Positions 34,053 to 42,231 of a stretch of DNA of 64,000 bases are shown here, in pieces. Position numbers and translations under genes: made by a program. The notes under the pieces were generated by a model that ran no database searches, was not told the origin of the DNA, and saw only the letters and a program-made list of their open reading frames with translations. This DNA is from Bin87 sp965203855 (GTDB lineage: Bacteria; Chloroflexota; Dehalococcoidia; Lucifugimonadales; UBA3495): NCBI GenBank assembly GCA_965203855.1, contig CBDBDN010000005.1, forward strand, positions 1,302,001 through 1,366,000, written 5' to 3'. How positions within the stretch are numbered: the stretch's first letter is position 1; each line of letters begins with the position of its first letter.

Positions 34053-34703
34053 CTAGTCGCTGCCGGCTGGTTCCGCGTCCAGGTCGGCGGAGGGGGCTAC
34101 CGGGTAACGGCCGTCGCCGTGGTGATGCAGGGCCAAGCGTACCAGCAGTTCGCGATGGTTGTGCTGCATCTGCTGGGCCAGCGCATCGATTCTGGAGCCT
34201 AACCGGACTTCCAGGGCATTGAACCGGGCATCGGTCTGATCTTCCAAGGCGTCGAACCGGGCGTCGGACTGGGCTTTCAAGGCATCAATCCTGGCGCCTA
34301 GCCGGGACTCCAAGTCGTTGAACCGGGCGTCTTGAGCGTTGAACCGGGCATCGGTTCGGGCGTCTTGGGCACTGAACCGGGCATCGGTTCGGGCGTCTTG
34401 GGCGTTGAACCGGGCATCGGTATGGGCTTTCAGAGCATCAATCCTGGCGCCTAGCCGGGTTTCCAAGTCGTTGAACCGGGCATCGGCCTGGGCGTCTTGG
34501 GCGTCGAATCGGGCATTGGTCTGCTCCTTGAATGCGCTAAACCCTACCTCCAGCGCGGTAACACGCTGGCCGAGCGACTCAACCGCCGCCATTATTTCCT
34601 GGCGGTTGGAGCGGGCATCGGAGCGCATATACAGCACTGCGGTTACGATGGTGACGACGAAAACCACCAGCGCAATGATGAGTTGTATGTGCCCTTCCAG
34701 CAT
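34053..34703 (-). CDS. Membrane-anchored coiled-coil protein with DARFNAQD repeats
   Basis: This 216-residue protein has an N-terminal membrane helix (IIALVVFVVTIVTAVLYM), then a long coiled coil built of DARFNAQDARTDARF and LGARIDALKA repeats, and a final LALHHHGDGRYPVAPSA. The repeats are visible in the DNA as near-direct copies and are likely to change number by slippage or recombination. Such proteins are often cytoplasm-facing or periplasmic rods; no catalytic domain exists. It shares its tail with the previous gene. Confidence 0.72.
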   Translation of the reverse strand: MLEGHIQLIIALVVFVVTIVTAVLYMRSDARSNRQEIMAAVESLGQRVTALEVGFSAFKEQTNARFDAQDAQADARFNDLETRLGARIDALKAHTDARFNAQDARTDARFSAQDARTDARFNAQDARFNDLESRLGARIDALKAQSDARFDALEDQTDARFNALEVRLGSRIDALAQQMQHNHRELLVRLALHHHGDGRYPVAPSADLDAEPAGSD

Positions 34704-34755
34704 AGCGGCTCCACTGATTCAGCGCAGAGGCGTGCGGTTGAATGCGGCTTGACTA

Positions 34756-37059
34756 TCAGTTCGCCCGCAGCCCCAAAGCCGCTAGATGCCGATGGTCGGA
34801 GTCGGCTATGGACAGGCCGTTGCCGACGCCTTGCCGGTATTTGCGCTGTAGCTCGCGCAGCTGGTATTCCACCGGGCGCATTCCCTGGTGGCGGAGGGCG
34901 GCGGCTTCGGCCAGCGTTTCGCAAGCCTGGTCCAGAGACCAGTAGAACGACAGCATCCAGGACAGTTCCCGCTCGTTGGCCGGCACGGGTATGTCGGTGA
35001 TGTCCAGGATGGTATTCAGCACTTTGGTATAGCGCAGGATGCCCGCCTTGTCCTGCTGGTCGCGTCCGTAGTAGCGGCGGCGCATCAGCTCTACCATACG
35101 CTGCGCGTAATCGGCGGGGCCGTAGATGTTGACGGGCAGCCAGTCCTGGCGCAGGTCAACGACTTCGGCGCCGCTGTCGTTGACGATGGCAACGGCTACT
35201 TCGGAACGCAGCGAGCTGTCGTATTCAAACTTGACGGCGTTGCGGAGCAATGCTTCCTGCAACATCATGGTCAGCTCGCGGGGGATTTTGCGGTAGCGCG
35301 GGCCGGCGGCGGCTTCGTTGGTGTCTGCGCCGACGCCGCCAGTGTTGAATGCGTAGTATTCTTGCGGCATTCCGCCCCATTCCAGCTGCTGCAAGATGTG
35401 GTACAGCAGGTTGGCGTTTTCGTCCTCCAGTCCGATGATGAACGGGTCGGAGAAATACTCCACATAGGGGCGGCCGATGGCGCCGATGGCTGCGCCCATC
35501 TGGACGGCTTCGCCGTACATCAGCACTCGGATATATTGTTCTAGGCTGAGGCGGCGCAGCGGCGGTATGATGGTGTTCTGGCGCATCACTTCCTGCCAGA
35601 ACACGCGGTCGGCGCTTTCCATGGGGACATGGACGGAATCGGCGAGGCGGCCGTCGGTTATTTTGCCGATGATTTCCTGGGCGCCCTTGCGCGCCAGCAG
35701 GCCGCGTCGGGAAAGTATCATCCGCATATTGCGAACCGGGTTTTCCAGATAGTTGGGCTGTTGGCTGTCGCTATGCACCGGGACATTTTCCAGGGTTTCG
35801 TCGGCGGTGGTTACGCCGGGCGCGCCGCGCAGCACGTCGTAAGTGATGGGGTCGTCCTCACGCGTCAGGCCGAAAGGCACGGCGTAGAAGTTGTTTTCGG
35901 TGCCGTCGATGGCGTGATGGATATGCGCCTGCCGTCCGCCGCGCACGCTGTCCACCGGGGTATCCAGGGGTTGCAGCAGCACGATGTCGTCGTTCATCGG
36001 ATAGACCCCTTCCTCGGGGTCGGTGGGCAGGTTGAGGATGCCGGCCAGCTCGCTTGCGGCCAGTTCCACCATAATGGTAAGCGTGCTTTTGCCGTGGAGG
36101 GAGGGACCGACGGTTACCAGCGCGGTGTTGGCGATGTCGCCGTCCAGGTTGCGGACGCGGGCCATACTGAGGGCGGCTTGCACGGCCAGCCCGTTCTTTT
36201 CCTTGACCTGATGCATTGCGATGGACAAGGGGCCCATCTTGTGTTCGCCAACATAGTCAAAGCCGAAGTGCAGCGACAGGCCGCGGGTGGGGGCCTTGAA
36301 AACCAGCTGGGTAATGCCGGCGTCGCGCAGTTGCGCCTTGAGGGCGTCATCCAGGCCCAGGTCGTCCATCCAGTGGGGGACGGATACTTCCAGAATATCC
36401 GGCGGTTCCGGCCACTGCTGTTGGGGGAGTGCGAAGGTGAGGCGGCGCCACATATAGGGGGCTTGCAGGTAGCGGGTGCCGAACAGCAGCTGTCGGGCGT
36501 GAAAAGAGCGGCCGGGCGCATCGCAGATTTGGCGGTCGGTCTGCACGATTTCGGCGCCGGCGGCGAAGTGGGCTTCCATTCGGTCGCAAACCTGCTGAAA
36601 TACCGGCGTAAAGAGACGCTGGTTGTCCTCGGAGAAAGCCAGGGCATCGCGGTTGCGGGTGAAACCTTCGACGAAGTACTGCGTCAAGTCGGGGCGGCGG
36701 ACGACGCCCAGCTGGCTGAAAAAGGCGAGGCCGCCGTTGTCCAGGCGAAAGACGGTTTCGGGCCAGACTTTGGCGGAGGCGCGTCCGGCGGCATTGGCGA
36801 TTTGGGCTTCGCTTTCCAATACGGCGGCTTCCCGGAGCAGTTCCGACTGCCGTTCCGCCGGCAGGTCCTGGAAAACGGGCATATTGCCGACCAGCCATTC
36901 CTCGCTGGGGTTGTAAAGCCGGCTGTCGGTACGCTGGCCGCGGCGGGCGATGGCGCAGAGCCGGGTCAGGACGGCTTCAAATTCCGGCACAATTGCCGGG
37001 CCGGCCAGCAGCGACTTGCCAGCGGGAACATCTGATGGATTGGCGGTCTGGCTGGTCAA
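34756..37059 (-). CDS. Divergent ATP-type PEP carboxykinase-like protein
   Basis: At 767 residues this is longer than ordinary PckA (about 540). A P-loop-like VTVGPSLHGKSTLTIMVEL resembles the PckA kinase loop. It is followed by MNDDIVLL, ENNFYAVPFGLTREDDPITY, GAPGVTTADETLENV and NPVRNMRMILSRRG, which line up in order with the PckA core (DDEH, then ENFY, then LENV, then TENTR). Several PckA catalytic residues appear changed, so the reaction is unproven. The start is a TTG at 37059 after GGAGAAG. Being next to malate synthase suggests a role in carbon flow from malate/oxaloacetate, or kinase-like metabolism. Confidence 0.6.
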   Translation of the reverse strand: MTSQTANPSDVPAGKSLLAGPAIVPEFEAVLTRLCAIARRGQRTDSRLYNPSEEWLVGNMPVFQDLPAERQSELLREAAVLESEAQIANAAGRASAKVWPETVFRLDNGGLAFFSQLGVVRRPDLTQYFVEGFTRNRDALAFSEDNQRLFTPVFQQVCDRMEAHFAAGAEIVQTDRQICDAPGRSFHARQLLFGTRYLQAPYMWRRLTFALPQQQWPEPPDILEVSVPHWMDDLGLDDALKAQLRDAGITQLVFKAPTRGLSLHFGFDYVGEHKMGPLSIAMHQVKEKNGLAVQAALSMARVRNLDGDIANTALVTVGPSLHGKSTLTIMVELAASELAGILNLPTDPEEGVYPMNDDIVLLQPLDTPVDSVRGGRQAHIHHAIDGTENNFYAVPFGLTREDDPITYDVLRGAPGVTTADETLENVPVHSDSQQPNYLENPVRNMRMILSRRGLLARKGAQEIIGKITDGRLADSVHVPMESADRVFWQEVMRQNTIIPPLRRLSLEQYIRVLMYGEAVQMGAAIGAIGRPYVEYFSDPFIIGLEDENANLLYHILQQLEWGGMPQEYYAFNTGGVGADTNEAAAGPRYRKIPRELTMMLQEALLRNAVKFEYDSSLRSEVAVAIVNDSGAEVVDLRQDWLPVNIYGPADYAQRMVELMRRRYYGRDQQDKAGILRYTKVLNTILDITDIPVPANERELSWMLSFYWSLDQACETLAEAAALRHQGMRPVEYQLRELQRKYRQGVGNGLSIADSDHRHLAALGLRAN

Positions 37060-37274
37060 AATACTTCTCCAAAAGGACGAGATTAAACCGGGGCGCAGCC
37101 GGCGCGGACGCCATAGCCGACCGGCGCCAAGCGCACGCTGTCTAACCGTCCGTCTAATTCCGATTCAGGGCAGCGTACAACGCACGGTTGGGCCGGGTTG
37201 CAGTGCAACACTGTGCCGGCAGCTTTTCGGCAGTATAGGCGGGAATGCTACCCTTAACGGCTTACCCCTGTCAA

Positions 37275-37309
37275 AGAATAGACGCGCTTGCGCTTTTGGC
37301 GTCTATTCT
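37275..37309. promoter_or_regulatory. Perfect 11-bp inverted repeat in divergent intergenic region
   Basis: AGAATAGACGC (37275-37285) and GCGTCTATTCT (37299-37309) form a perfect stem around a 13-nt loop. It sits between the divergent PEPCK-like and XdhC genes, so it could be an operator for one or both, or a small-RNA hairpin. No T-run follows, which argues against a terminator. The remaining ~450 bp of the gap show no gene. Confidence 0.5.
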
Positions 37310-37396
37310 AGCAGATTGCGCGGCGGCTGACGCCGGTTTCGCATATGCCGGACGGACGGGGCGGAGCAAGGCTGTTAGGGCTGTTGCGGGATAGGG

Positions 37397-37402
37397 TATA
37401 AT
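37397..37402 (+). promoter_or_regulatory. Candidate -10 box upstream of xdhC-like gene
   Basis: A perfect TATAAT lies about 105 bp before the XdhC start; no convincing -35 hexamer is found at 17 bp. This is the only -10-like match in the gap that I noticed. Confidence 0.3.
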
Positions 37403-37507
37403 TGGCGGCGGCGGGCTGGCCCGGCGAGGCGGGCTGCGTCCGATGACGGCATTCAGGCAAGCAATTTACTAATCTACGGCTTTACGGCAGGCATAGGCAG
37501 GTGCGGC

Positions 37508-38644
37508 GTGCGCGAAGTAATACAGGAAGCGGTCAATCAGCTGGACACGGGCAGCCCCTGCGTGCTGGCCACCGTAGTACGCACCAAAGGCTCAACGCCG
37601 CAAAAGGCCGGGGCGATGCTGCTGGTACGCAACGACGGCACGGCGGTCGGCACTTTGGGCGGCGGCTGCGTTGAGGGCGACATCTGGTTTGCCGCCCGCG
37701 AAATCCTGCGTAACCAGGGCGGGCCGGAGTTCAAGGATTATTACCTTAACGAGGACATCGCCGCGCGCGACGGCCTGGTCTGCGGCGGCACAATGTATTT
37801 TTATCTGGAGCCGTTTTGGGATGCCGATGATTTTGCGGACATCGGGCATGAGCTGCTGGGCGCATATGACGGCGCCGAGCCGGCGGCGTTGGCGACGGTA
37901 GTCCGTTCCGACGGCGCTACGGCGGCGCTGGGCGCCAAGCTGCTGCTGCGTTCCGACGGCTCCGTTGCCGGCGGCATTGGCACGGCGGAGCTGGACGAAA
38001 TTGCGCTGGAAGCCGCCGGGCGGGTCGCCGCCATCGGCGCCAACGAAACGGTGGACATTGACGACCGGACGGAGCTGTTCGTAGAAGGGTTCACGACGCC
38101 GCCGACGCTGGTAATGGTGGGGGGCGGCCATGTGGGCAGGGCGACCGCCGACCTGGCGCATCGTCTCGGCTACCGGGTCTATGTGGTGGACGACCGGGAG
38201 GATTTTGCGAACCCGGAACGGTTCCCGTATGCGGAGGATACGATAGTTGCGCCCTACACCGACTGGGCGCAGCATCTGGAGCTCAATGTCAACAGCTTTA
38301 TCGTGGTAGCGTCGCGGGGGCACTGGTTTGACGATGTGGCGCTGGAAGCGGCGTTGACGACGCGGGCGCGCTACATCGGACTGCTGGGCAGCCGGCGCAA
38401 GACGCTGATGATCTACCAGCGGCTGCTGCAAGAGGGGGTCGCGCGGGAACGGCTGGCGCAAGTCCACGCTCCCATTGGCCTGGACATTGGCGCGCTGGAG
38501 CCGGAGGAGCTGGCGGTAAGCATAATGTCGGAGGTCATAATGGCGCGGCGCGGCGGCAAAGGGAGTCCGATGACGATGGACGACTGGTATCTGGAACGGG
38601 CGGAACGGCGGGCGAATCGGGCGATGGGGCTGACGGCGGATTAG
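37508..38644 (+). CDS. XdhC/CoxI-family molybdoenzyme maturation protein
   Basis: This 378-residue protein has the XdhC/CoxI N-terminal domain (VRTKGSTPQKAGAMLLV, GTLGGGCVEGDIW) and a C-terminal Rossmann-type XdhC_C domain (VMVGGGHVGRATADLAHRLGY, VVDDREDFANPERFP, YIGLLGSRRKT, APIGLDIGALEPEELAVSI). Such proteins insert sulfurated molybdenum cofactor into xanthine dehydrogenase/CO dehydrogenase-type enzymes. No molybdo-hydroxylase gene lies in the window, so the client is elsewhere. The start is a GTG at 37508 with GGCAGGTG upstream. Confidence 0.88.
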   Translation: MREVIQEAVNQLDTGSPCVLATVVRTKGSTPQKAGAMLLVRNDGTAVGTLGGGCVEGDIWFAAREILRNQGGPEFKDYYLNEDIAARDGLVCGGTMYFYLEPFWDADDFADIGHELLGAYDGAEPAALATVVRSDGATAALGAKLLLRSDGSVAGGIGTAELDEIALEAAGRVAAIGANETVDIDDRTELFVEGFTTPPTLVMVGGGHVGRATADLAHRLGYRVYVVDDREDFANPERFPYAEDTIVAPYTDWAQHLELNVNSFIVVASRGHWFDDVALEAALTTRARYIGLLGSRRKTLMIYQRLLQEGVARERLAQVHAPIGLDIGALEPEELAVSIMSEVIMARRGGKGSPMTMDDWYLERAERRANRAMGLTAD

Positions 38645-38741
38645 CCGGCGCATTCACCCGATTAAGCTCTTACCCGATTAATCAAATGCGGCGCCCCGGT
38701 CGCAAGACCGGGTATCCGGCAGCACAGCACAGGAGGGCAAG

Positions 38742-39131
38742 ATGAAACGCTACAAGATGGCCAGCGTGAGCGGGCTGCGCTGGTACAAATCCCGTCCACC
38801 CGACCATGAGGGCGGGATGCAGATTATGGGCGACAACGGCGAAGTCGTGGCCTATATGCCGGTTACGTTCAATGTCCGGGGCCAGGACGATACCCGGCGC
38901 TGCCTGCTTGAGGTGGATGCGGACGGCGGCTTGGTAATTAACGGGCTGGTTGATATGTGGGTCGGCGTCAAAACGCCGGATTTCACCGGCGACTACAACG
39001 CGCAGCCGCAAGCGCACGGACTGTTTGAGGTGCTGCCCGACGAGGAGAGCCATATTGCGGGCCTGACGATCCACGCGGAATCGGAGCACGATCTGCCCGT
39101 TCTGGGCCAGATCCTGGGAGGGGCGCAATAA
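38742..39131 (+). CDS. Hypothetical protein, 129 residues
   Basis: AGGAGGG precedes the ATG at 38742. The protein begins MKRYKMASVSGLRWYKSRPP and continues with alternating strands (CLLEVDADGGLVINGLVDMW; GLFEVLPDEESHIAGLTIHA); it appears to be a small beta-rich domain. I recognise no family. The next gene begins within its stop codon, so they form a coupled pair. Confidence 0.6.
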   Translation: MKRYKMASVSGLRWYKSRPPDHEGGMQIMGDNGEVVAYMPVTFNVRGQDDTRRCLLEVDADGGLVINGLVDMWVGVKTPDFTGDYNAQPQAHGLFEVLPDEESHIAGLTIHAESEHDLPVLGQILGGAQ

Positions 39132-39394
39132 TGTGGGAATGGCTCCCGCCTTTCATTAGCTTGATGCGGCCGGTGATAGAGGCATTGACGCGTAACCCGG
39201 CTGCTAACCTTGCTGCTGAAATGGGCGATTGCCATAAAGACAAGGACCTGCTCGACAGTGAGATTTGGCGAAACCATACTGAGCTGGTTTGGTTTGTCAA
39301 ATGTACCCGTTGTCCGGGGGCCGGCGCATTGCGTCCCTCCCGCAATTTTGCTGAACAGTGGGCGGTGTCCCATTGGCAGAGTACACATGGATAG
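39131..39394 (+). CDS. Small hypothetical protein coupled to the previous gene
   Basis: The 87-residue frame overlaps the upstream stop as TAATG, with GGGAGGGG six bases before. It begins MWEWLPPFISLMRPVIEAL, an amphipathic or membrane-touching helix, and has the pair CTRCPGAGAL plus several Trp. Good start context supports it as real. Its function is unknown, though the pairing of two small coupled genes resembles toxin-antitoxin or operon accessory pairs. Confidence 0.5.
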   Translation: MWEWLPPFISLMRPVIEALTRNPAANLAAEMGDCHKDKDLLDSEIWRNHTELVWFVKCTRCPGAGALRPSRNFAEQWAVSHWQSTHG

Positions 39395-39527
39395 GCGAAA
39401 CCGGGCGATGGGGCTGACGGCGGGTTAGCGTCTTGCCGCAGCCGTCAATCCGGCTTGCGCCGGAATGACGGTGTATAGGTTCAGGTGTATAGTTTCAGAA
39501 TGACGGTTGAGGCGTTGGAGTGTGAAT

Positions 39528-40796
39528 ATGGGCCGAATTAAGCGAATCAGCTTTTATTGCATAATGGCGGTGATGACGCTGCTGATTATTGAGGGGATGG
39601 CGCAGGGGGCTTACTATATTGCTTACGGGGAGTTTAACGGGGGCGGGCCGGCGGCGGCGGCAACAGCGGAGTCGGGCGCCGTGGCGCCGGCAGACGCCGC
39701 AGAGGATGACATCCGCACCAACTGGGTGATTCAGCATCCTTATTACGGTTATACCCGCACGGACCCGGGTTACCGGCTAAATCAGCCGCCGCCGCGCCGG
39801 GAGGACGGCGTCGTGCTGATTGCGCTGGTAGGCGGTTCGGTGGGGCGGTATGTTGCCCCCGCTTTTCAGAGCGCGCTGGAAGCCTGGTTCCAGGATAATG
39901 ACATCCCGCTGCGGCCGGTAGCGCTGGAGCTGGCTACCAACGGAATGAAGCAGCCCCAGCAGGTGATGGTGATTGCCAATACTTTGTCCTTGGGAGGGGA
40001 GTATGACATCATCATCAACCTGGATGGGCACAATGAGCTGCTCCTGTCGCACAACAACTACTTTGAGTCCGGCATATCTCCATTCTATCCTTTGTGGTGG
40101 CCGCAGCTGGTTACCCTTACCGCGGAGGACAAGCTTAAGGTAGGCCAAATTGCAGTAGAACGCGCGCGGCGGGAACGCCGGCTGGCGGCGGCGCGGGCCG
40201 CGCCCTGGCGCTGGTCGGCGCTTTACGGGATCATCAGCCGCTATCGGCTGGAACGGTCGGAGAGGCGGCTGCTGGCCTTGAACCGCGAGCTGGCCGCTCC
40301 GTCAGGGGATTACAGCCTGGAGCGGCAAGGCCCGCAGTATAAATTCCACGATCATTACGACTTGCGCCGGGCGGCATTGCGGGTCTGGTATCGGGGTTCC
40401 GTGATACTGAACGACTTAAGCCGCACTGCCGGCGCCGAGTATTATCATTTCTTGCAGCCTAACCAGTATGTGCCGGATTCCAAGCCGCTCAGCGACGAGG
40501 AACTGGCTATGGCCTATAACGCCGGAAGCGCGGCAGTGGCTGCCTACCGCGATGCGTATCCCCAATTGCAGCGGCTGGGCGACGAGCTGCGGCAGCAGGG
40601 CATTAACTACTATGACTTAACGCAGATCTTTGCCGACAACCGGGAAACGCTTTACAAAAACGACTGCTGCCACTTGAACGCGCTCGGGAACGAACTGCTG
40701 GCCGAAAGTATGGTGCAGCTTTTGGAGCCGGCTTTGCGGCGGCAGGCCGCCTTGGCGGCTGCCAGAGTCGGGGGGGGGGGGGGGGAGAGAGAGTAG
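39528..40796 (+). CDS. SGNH/GDSL-type hydrolase, membrane-anchored, ends in a G-tract
   Basis: The start at 39528 (GGAG at 8 nt) gives an N-terminal anchor (ISFYCIMAVMTLLIIEGMAQ) and an extracytoplasmic SGNH-like domain. LVGGSVGRY holds the nucleophile position, INLDGHNEL the Asn block, and NDCCHLNALGNELLAE the catalytic Asp-His block. Such enzymes deacetylate or acylate surface polysaccharides. Two residue-changed blocks (GGSVG rather than GDS) are common in this group. The frame ends 11 codons after entering a run of 16 G (GGGGGERE). With one G fewer, or two more, the frame would continue through 40786-41496 to make a 655-residue protein. Confidence 0.8.
   Translation: MGRIKRISFYCIMAVMTLLIIEGMAQGAYYIAYGEFNGGGPAAAATAESGAVAPADAAEDDIRTNWVIQHPYYGYTRTDPGYRLNQPPPRREDGVVLIALVGGSVGRYVAPAFQSALEAWFQDNDIPLRPVALELATNGMKQPQQVMVIANTLSLGGEYDIIINLDGHNELLLSHNNYFESGISPFYPLWWPQLVTLTAEDKLKVGQIAVERARRERRLAAARAAPWRWSALYGIISRYRLERSERRLLALNRELAAPSGDYSLERQGPQYKFHDHYDLRRAALRVWYRGSVILNDLSRTAGAEYYHFLQPNQYVPDSKPLSDEELAMAYNAGSAAVAAYRDAYPQLQRLGDELRQQGINYYDLTQIFADNRETLYKNDCCHLNALGNELLAESMVQLLEPALRRQAALAAARVGGGGGERE
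40770..40785. repeat. 16-base G homopolymer at the domain boundary
   Basis: Sixteen G immediately before AGAGAGAG, between the SGNH domain and a repeated C-terminal domain. The present length terminates the first protein four codons later; other lengths would join the two. It is the second long homopolymer in the window and shows the hallmarks of a slip-strand switch. Confidence 0.9.
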
Positions 40797-41496
40797 CGCG
40801 ACGGCCGGCGCAGCGCTGGACCTGGCAGCGCGGGAAACCTGGCCTACCCGCGCAGTCAACAAGCTGTATTTTGATGTGCGGCTCACCGCCGACGGCGCGC
40901 TGCGTTATGCCAGGGACGACTGCCGACCGGCTGATACCGCAGCGACCTTTTTCGTGCGGATTGCGCCGGTGGATGTTGCCGACTTGCTGCCGGGAGGGGA
41001 TGCGTCCGGCTATAACAGCTATGACTTCAGTTTTGACCGGGATGGCGGAGTAACCGACGCCGCCGGCCGGTGCGTAGTAGAATACGAGCTGCCGGGCTAT
41101 GACATTGCGAACATCTTGACCGGGCAGTACATTGGCGAAACCGGGCGGCTGCTGTGGCGGGCTCGCATCACGCTTGATGCCGGCTTTGAGGTGGAACGCA
41201 CCGCCGCCGGCGCCTTGCGCTACTCCCAAGACAATTGCTTGCCCGTCCATCTAGCCCAGGCTTTTTTCCTGCATATTACGCCGGTGGATGCGGCGGATTT
41301 GCATCCGGCTGCCGTTGAGTACGGGTTTAATAACTACGATTTCCCGGGATTTAGTCAAAATGGCGGCGTAATAGACGCTGCCGGCCGGTGCGTGGTGGAA
41401 CGGGAACTGCCGGAATATGACATTGCCAGCATCCATACCGGGCAATACACGAATGCTGCCGGGCAGTTGTGGGAAACGCGCATTGAGTTTGAGTAG
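40786..41496 (+). CDS. Detached C-terminal domain (two ~90-residue repeats)
   Basis: The frame after the G-tract encodes about 236 residues with two repeats of the pattern LRYARDDCRPADTAATFF..APVDVADL / YNSYDFSF..GGRCVVEYELP.YDIANI.TGQY. The same units are seen at C-termini of bacterial membrane glycosyltransferases and hydrolases. It has no ribosome site and no convincing start near its beginning, so it only makes sense as an extension of the upstream gene, or as a gene starting at the internal ATG 40876. In the assembled sequence it is OFF. Confidence 0.6.
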   Translation, partial: RESSATAGAALDLAARETWPTRAVNKLYFDVRLTADGALRYARDDCRPADTAATFFVRIAPVDVADLLPGGDASGYNSYDFSFDRDGGVTDAAGRCVVEYELPGYDIANILTGQYIGETGRLLWRARITLDAGFEVERTAAGALRYSQDNCLPVHLAQAFFLHITPVDAADLHPAAVEYGFNNYDFPGFSQNGGVIDAAGRCVVERELPEYDIASIHTGQYTNAAGQLWETRIEFE

Positions 41497-41508
41497 TCCT
41501 CCCCTCAA

Positions 41509-41799
41509 CCGTCATTCCGGCGCAGGCCGGAATCCGGCGTCGTAATCCCCCCACAACGGCAACGGAACCGGCAACCATAGATTCCGGCTTGCGCCGGAAT
41601 GACGGTTGGGGGGTTGGAATGATGGTTTGGGGGGTGGAATGACGGTTGGGGGGTTGGAATGACGGTTGGGGGGTTCGGAATGACGGTTGGGGGGATTGGA
41701 ATGACGGTTGGGGGGGTGGAATGACGGTTGGGGGGGTGGAATGACGGTTGGGGGGGTGGAATGACGGGTTGGGGGTTGGAATGACGGTTAGGGGTTGGA
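41509..41799. repeat. Palindromic MITE-like element with tandem GGAATGACGGTTGGGGGG units
   Basis: The core at 41509-41605 has arms CCGTCATTCCGGCGCAGG and CTTGCGCCGGAATGACGG. From 41606 to about 41799 there follow about nine near-identical units of roughly 20 bp (GGTGGAATGACGGTTGGGGG). The array looks like amplification of the right end of the element. Confidence 0.88.
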
Positions 41800-41898
41800 A
41801 ACGCTGCTCCGGCAGAGTGTATTATTCCCTCTGGAAGCGATATACTATTGCCAACTTGCGCCGGCAGTGGAACAGGAAATCTTGGGGGTTTTGGCCTG

Positions 41899-42093
41899 AT
41901 GTGTCAGCCTGATGGACATAACGATGATGGGGGGCAGCGTCCGCCCCGGCCCAGCCCGGCGGCGTTTGTCGCGAACCAGAGGGATACCGGGCTGCCCTGG
42001 CATCGGGTGGCCGCGCTGGTCGTTGCCAACAGCTGGCGCAAGATACGGACGGGGCGCAACTGCTGCGGCAACCTGGGCCAGCCGGGCTGTTGA
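41899..42093 (+). CDS. Small Cys-rich protein ending in CCGNLGQPGC
   Basis: The ATG at 41899 (MCQPDGHNDDGGQRPPRP) follows a G-rich stretch and gives 64 residues. The ending WRKIRTGRNCCGNLGQPGC resembles the CCGNYGEPGC-type tail I associate with short proteins of uncultured Chloroflexota, from memory. No other gene fits this gap. Function is unknown; it could bind metal through the Cys cluster. Confidence 0.4.
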   Translation: MCQPDGHNDDGGQRPPRPSPAAFVANQRDTGLPWHRVAALVVANSWRKIRTGRNCCGNLGQPGC

Positions 42094-42231
42094 CGCCGCT
42101 GATACCGCGCCGGCGTGTCCGGCGCTGAATTGACGCAAAGGCGCAAAGGCGCAGAGGTTTTGGCATCAGCGTTGGCATGGTTGAACGGGGTATAGGGGAC
42201 GGCTACGGTTTTGGCAATGGAGGATAGGCGT

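Noticed and set aside
35629..37035. Plus-strand frame opposite the PEPCK-like gene
   Set aside because: Antisense shadow; no start signal or motif.
41606..41799. CRISPR-like look of regular ~20-bp units
   Set aside because: No unique spacers; it is a tandem satellite from the right arm of the palindromic element.
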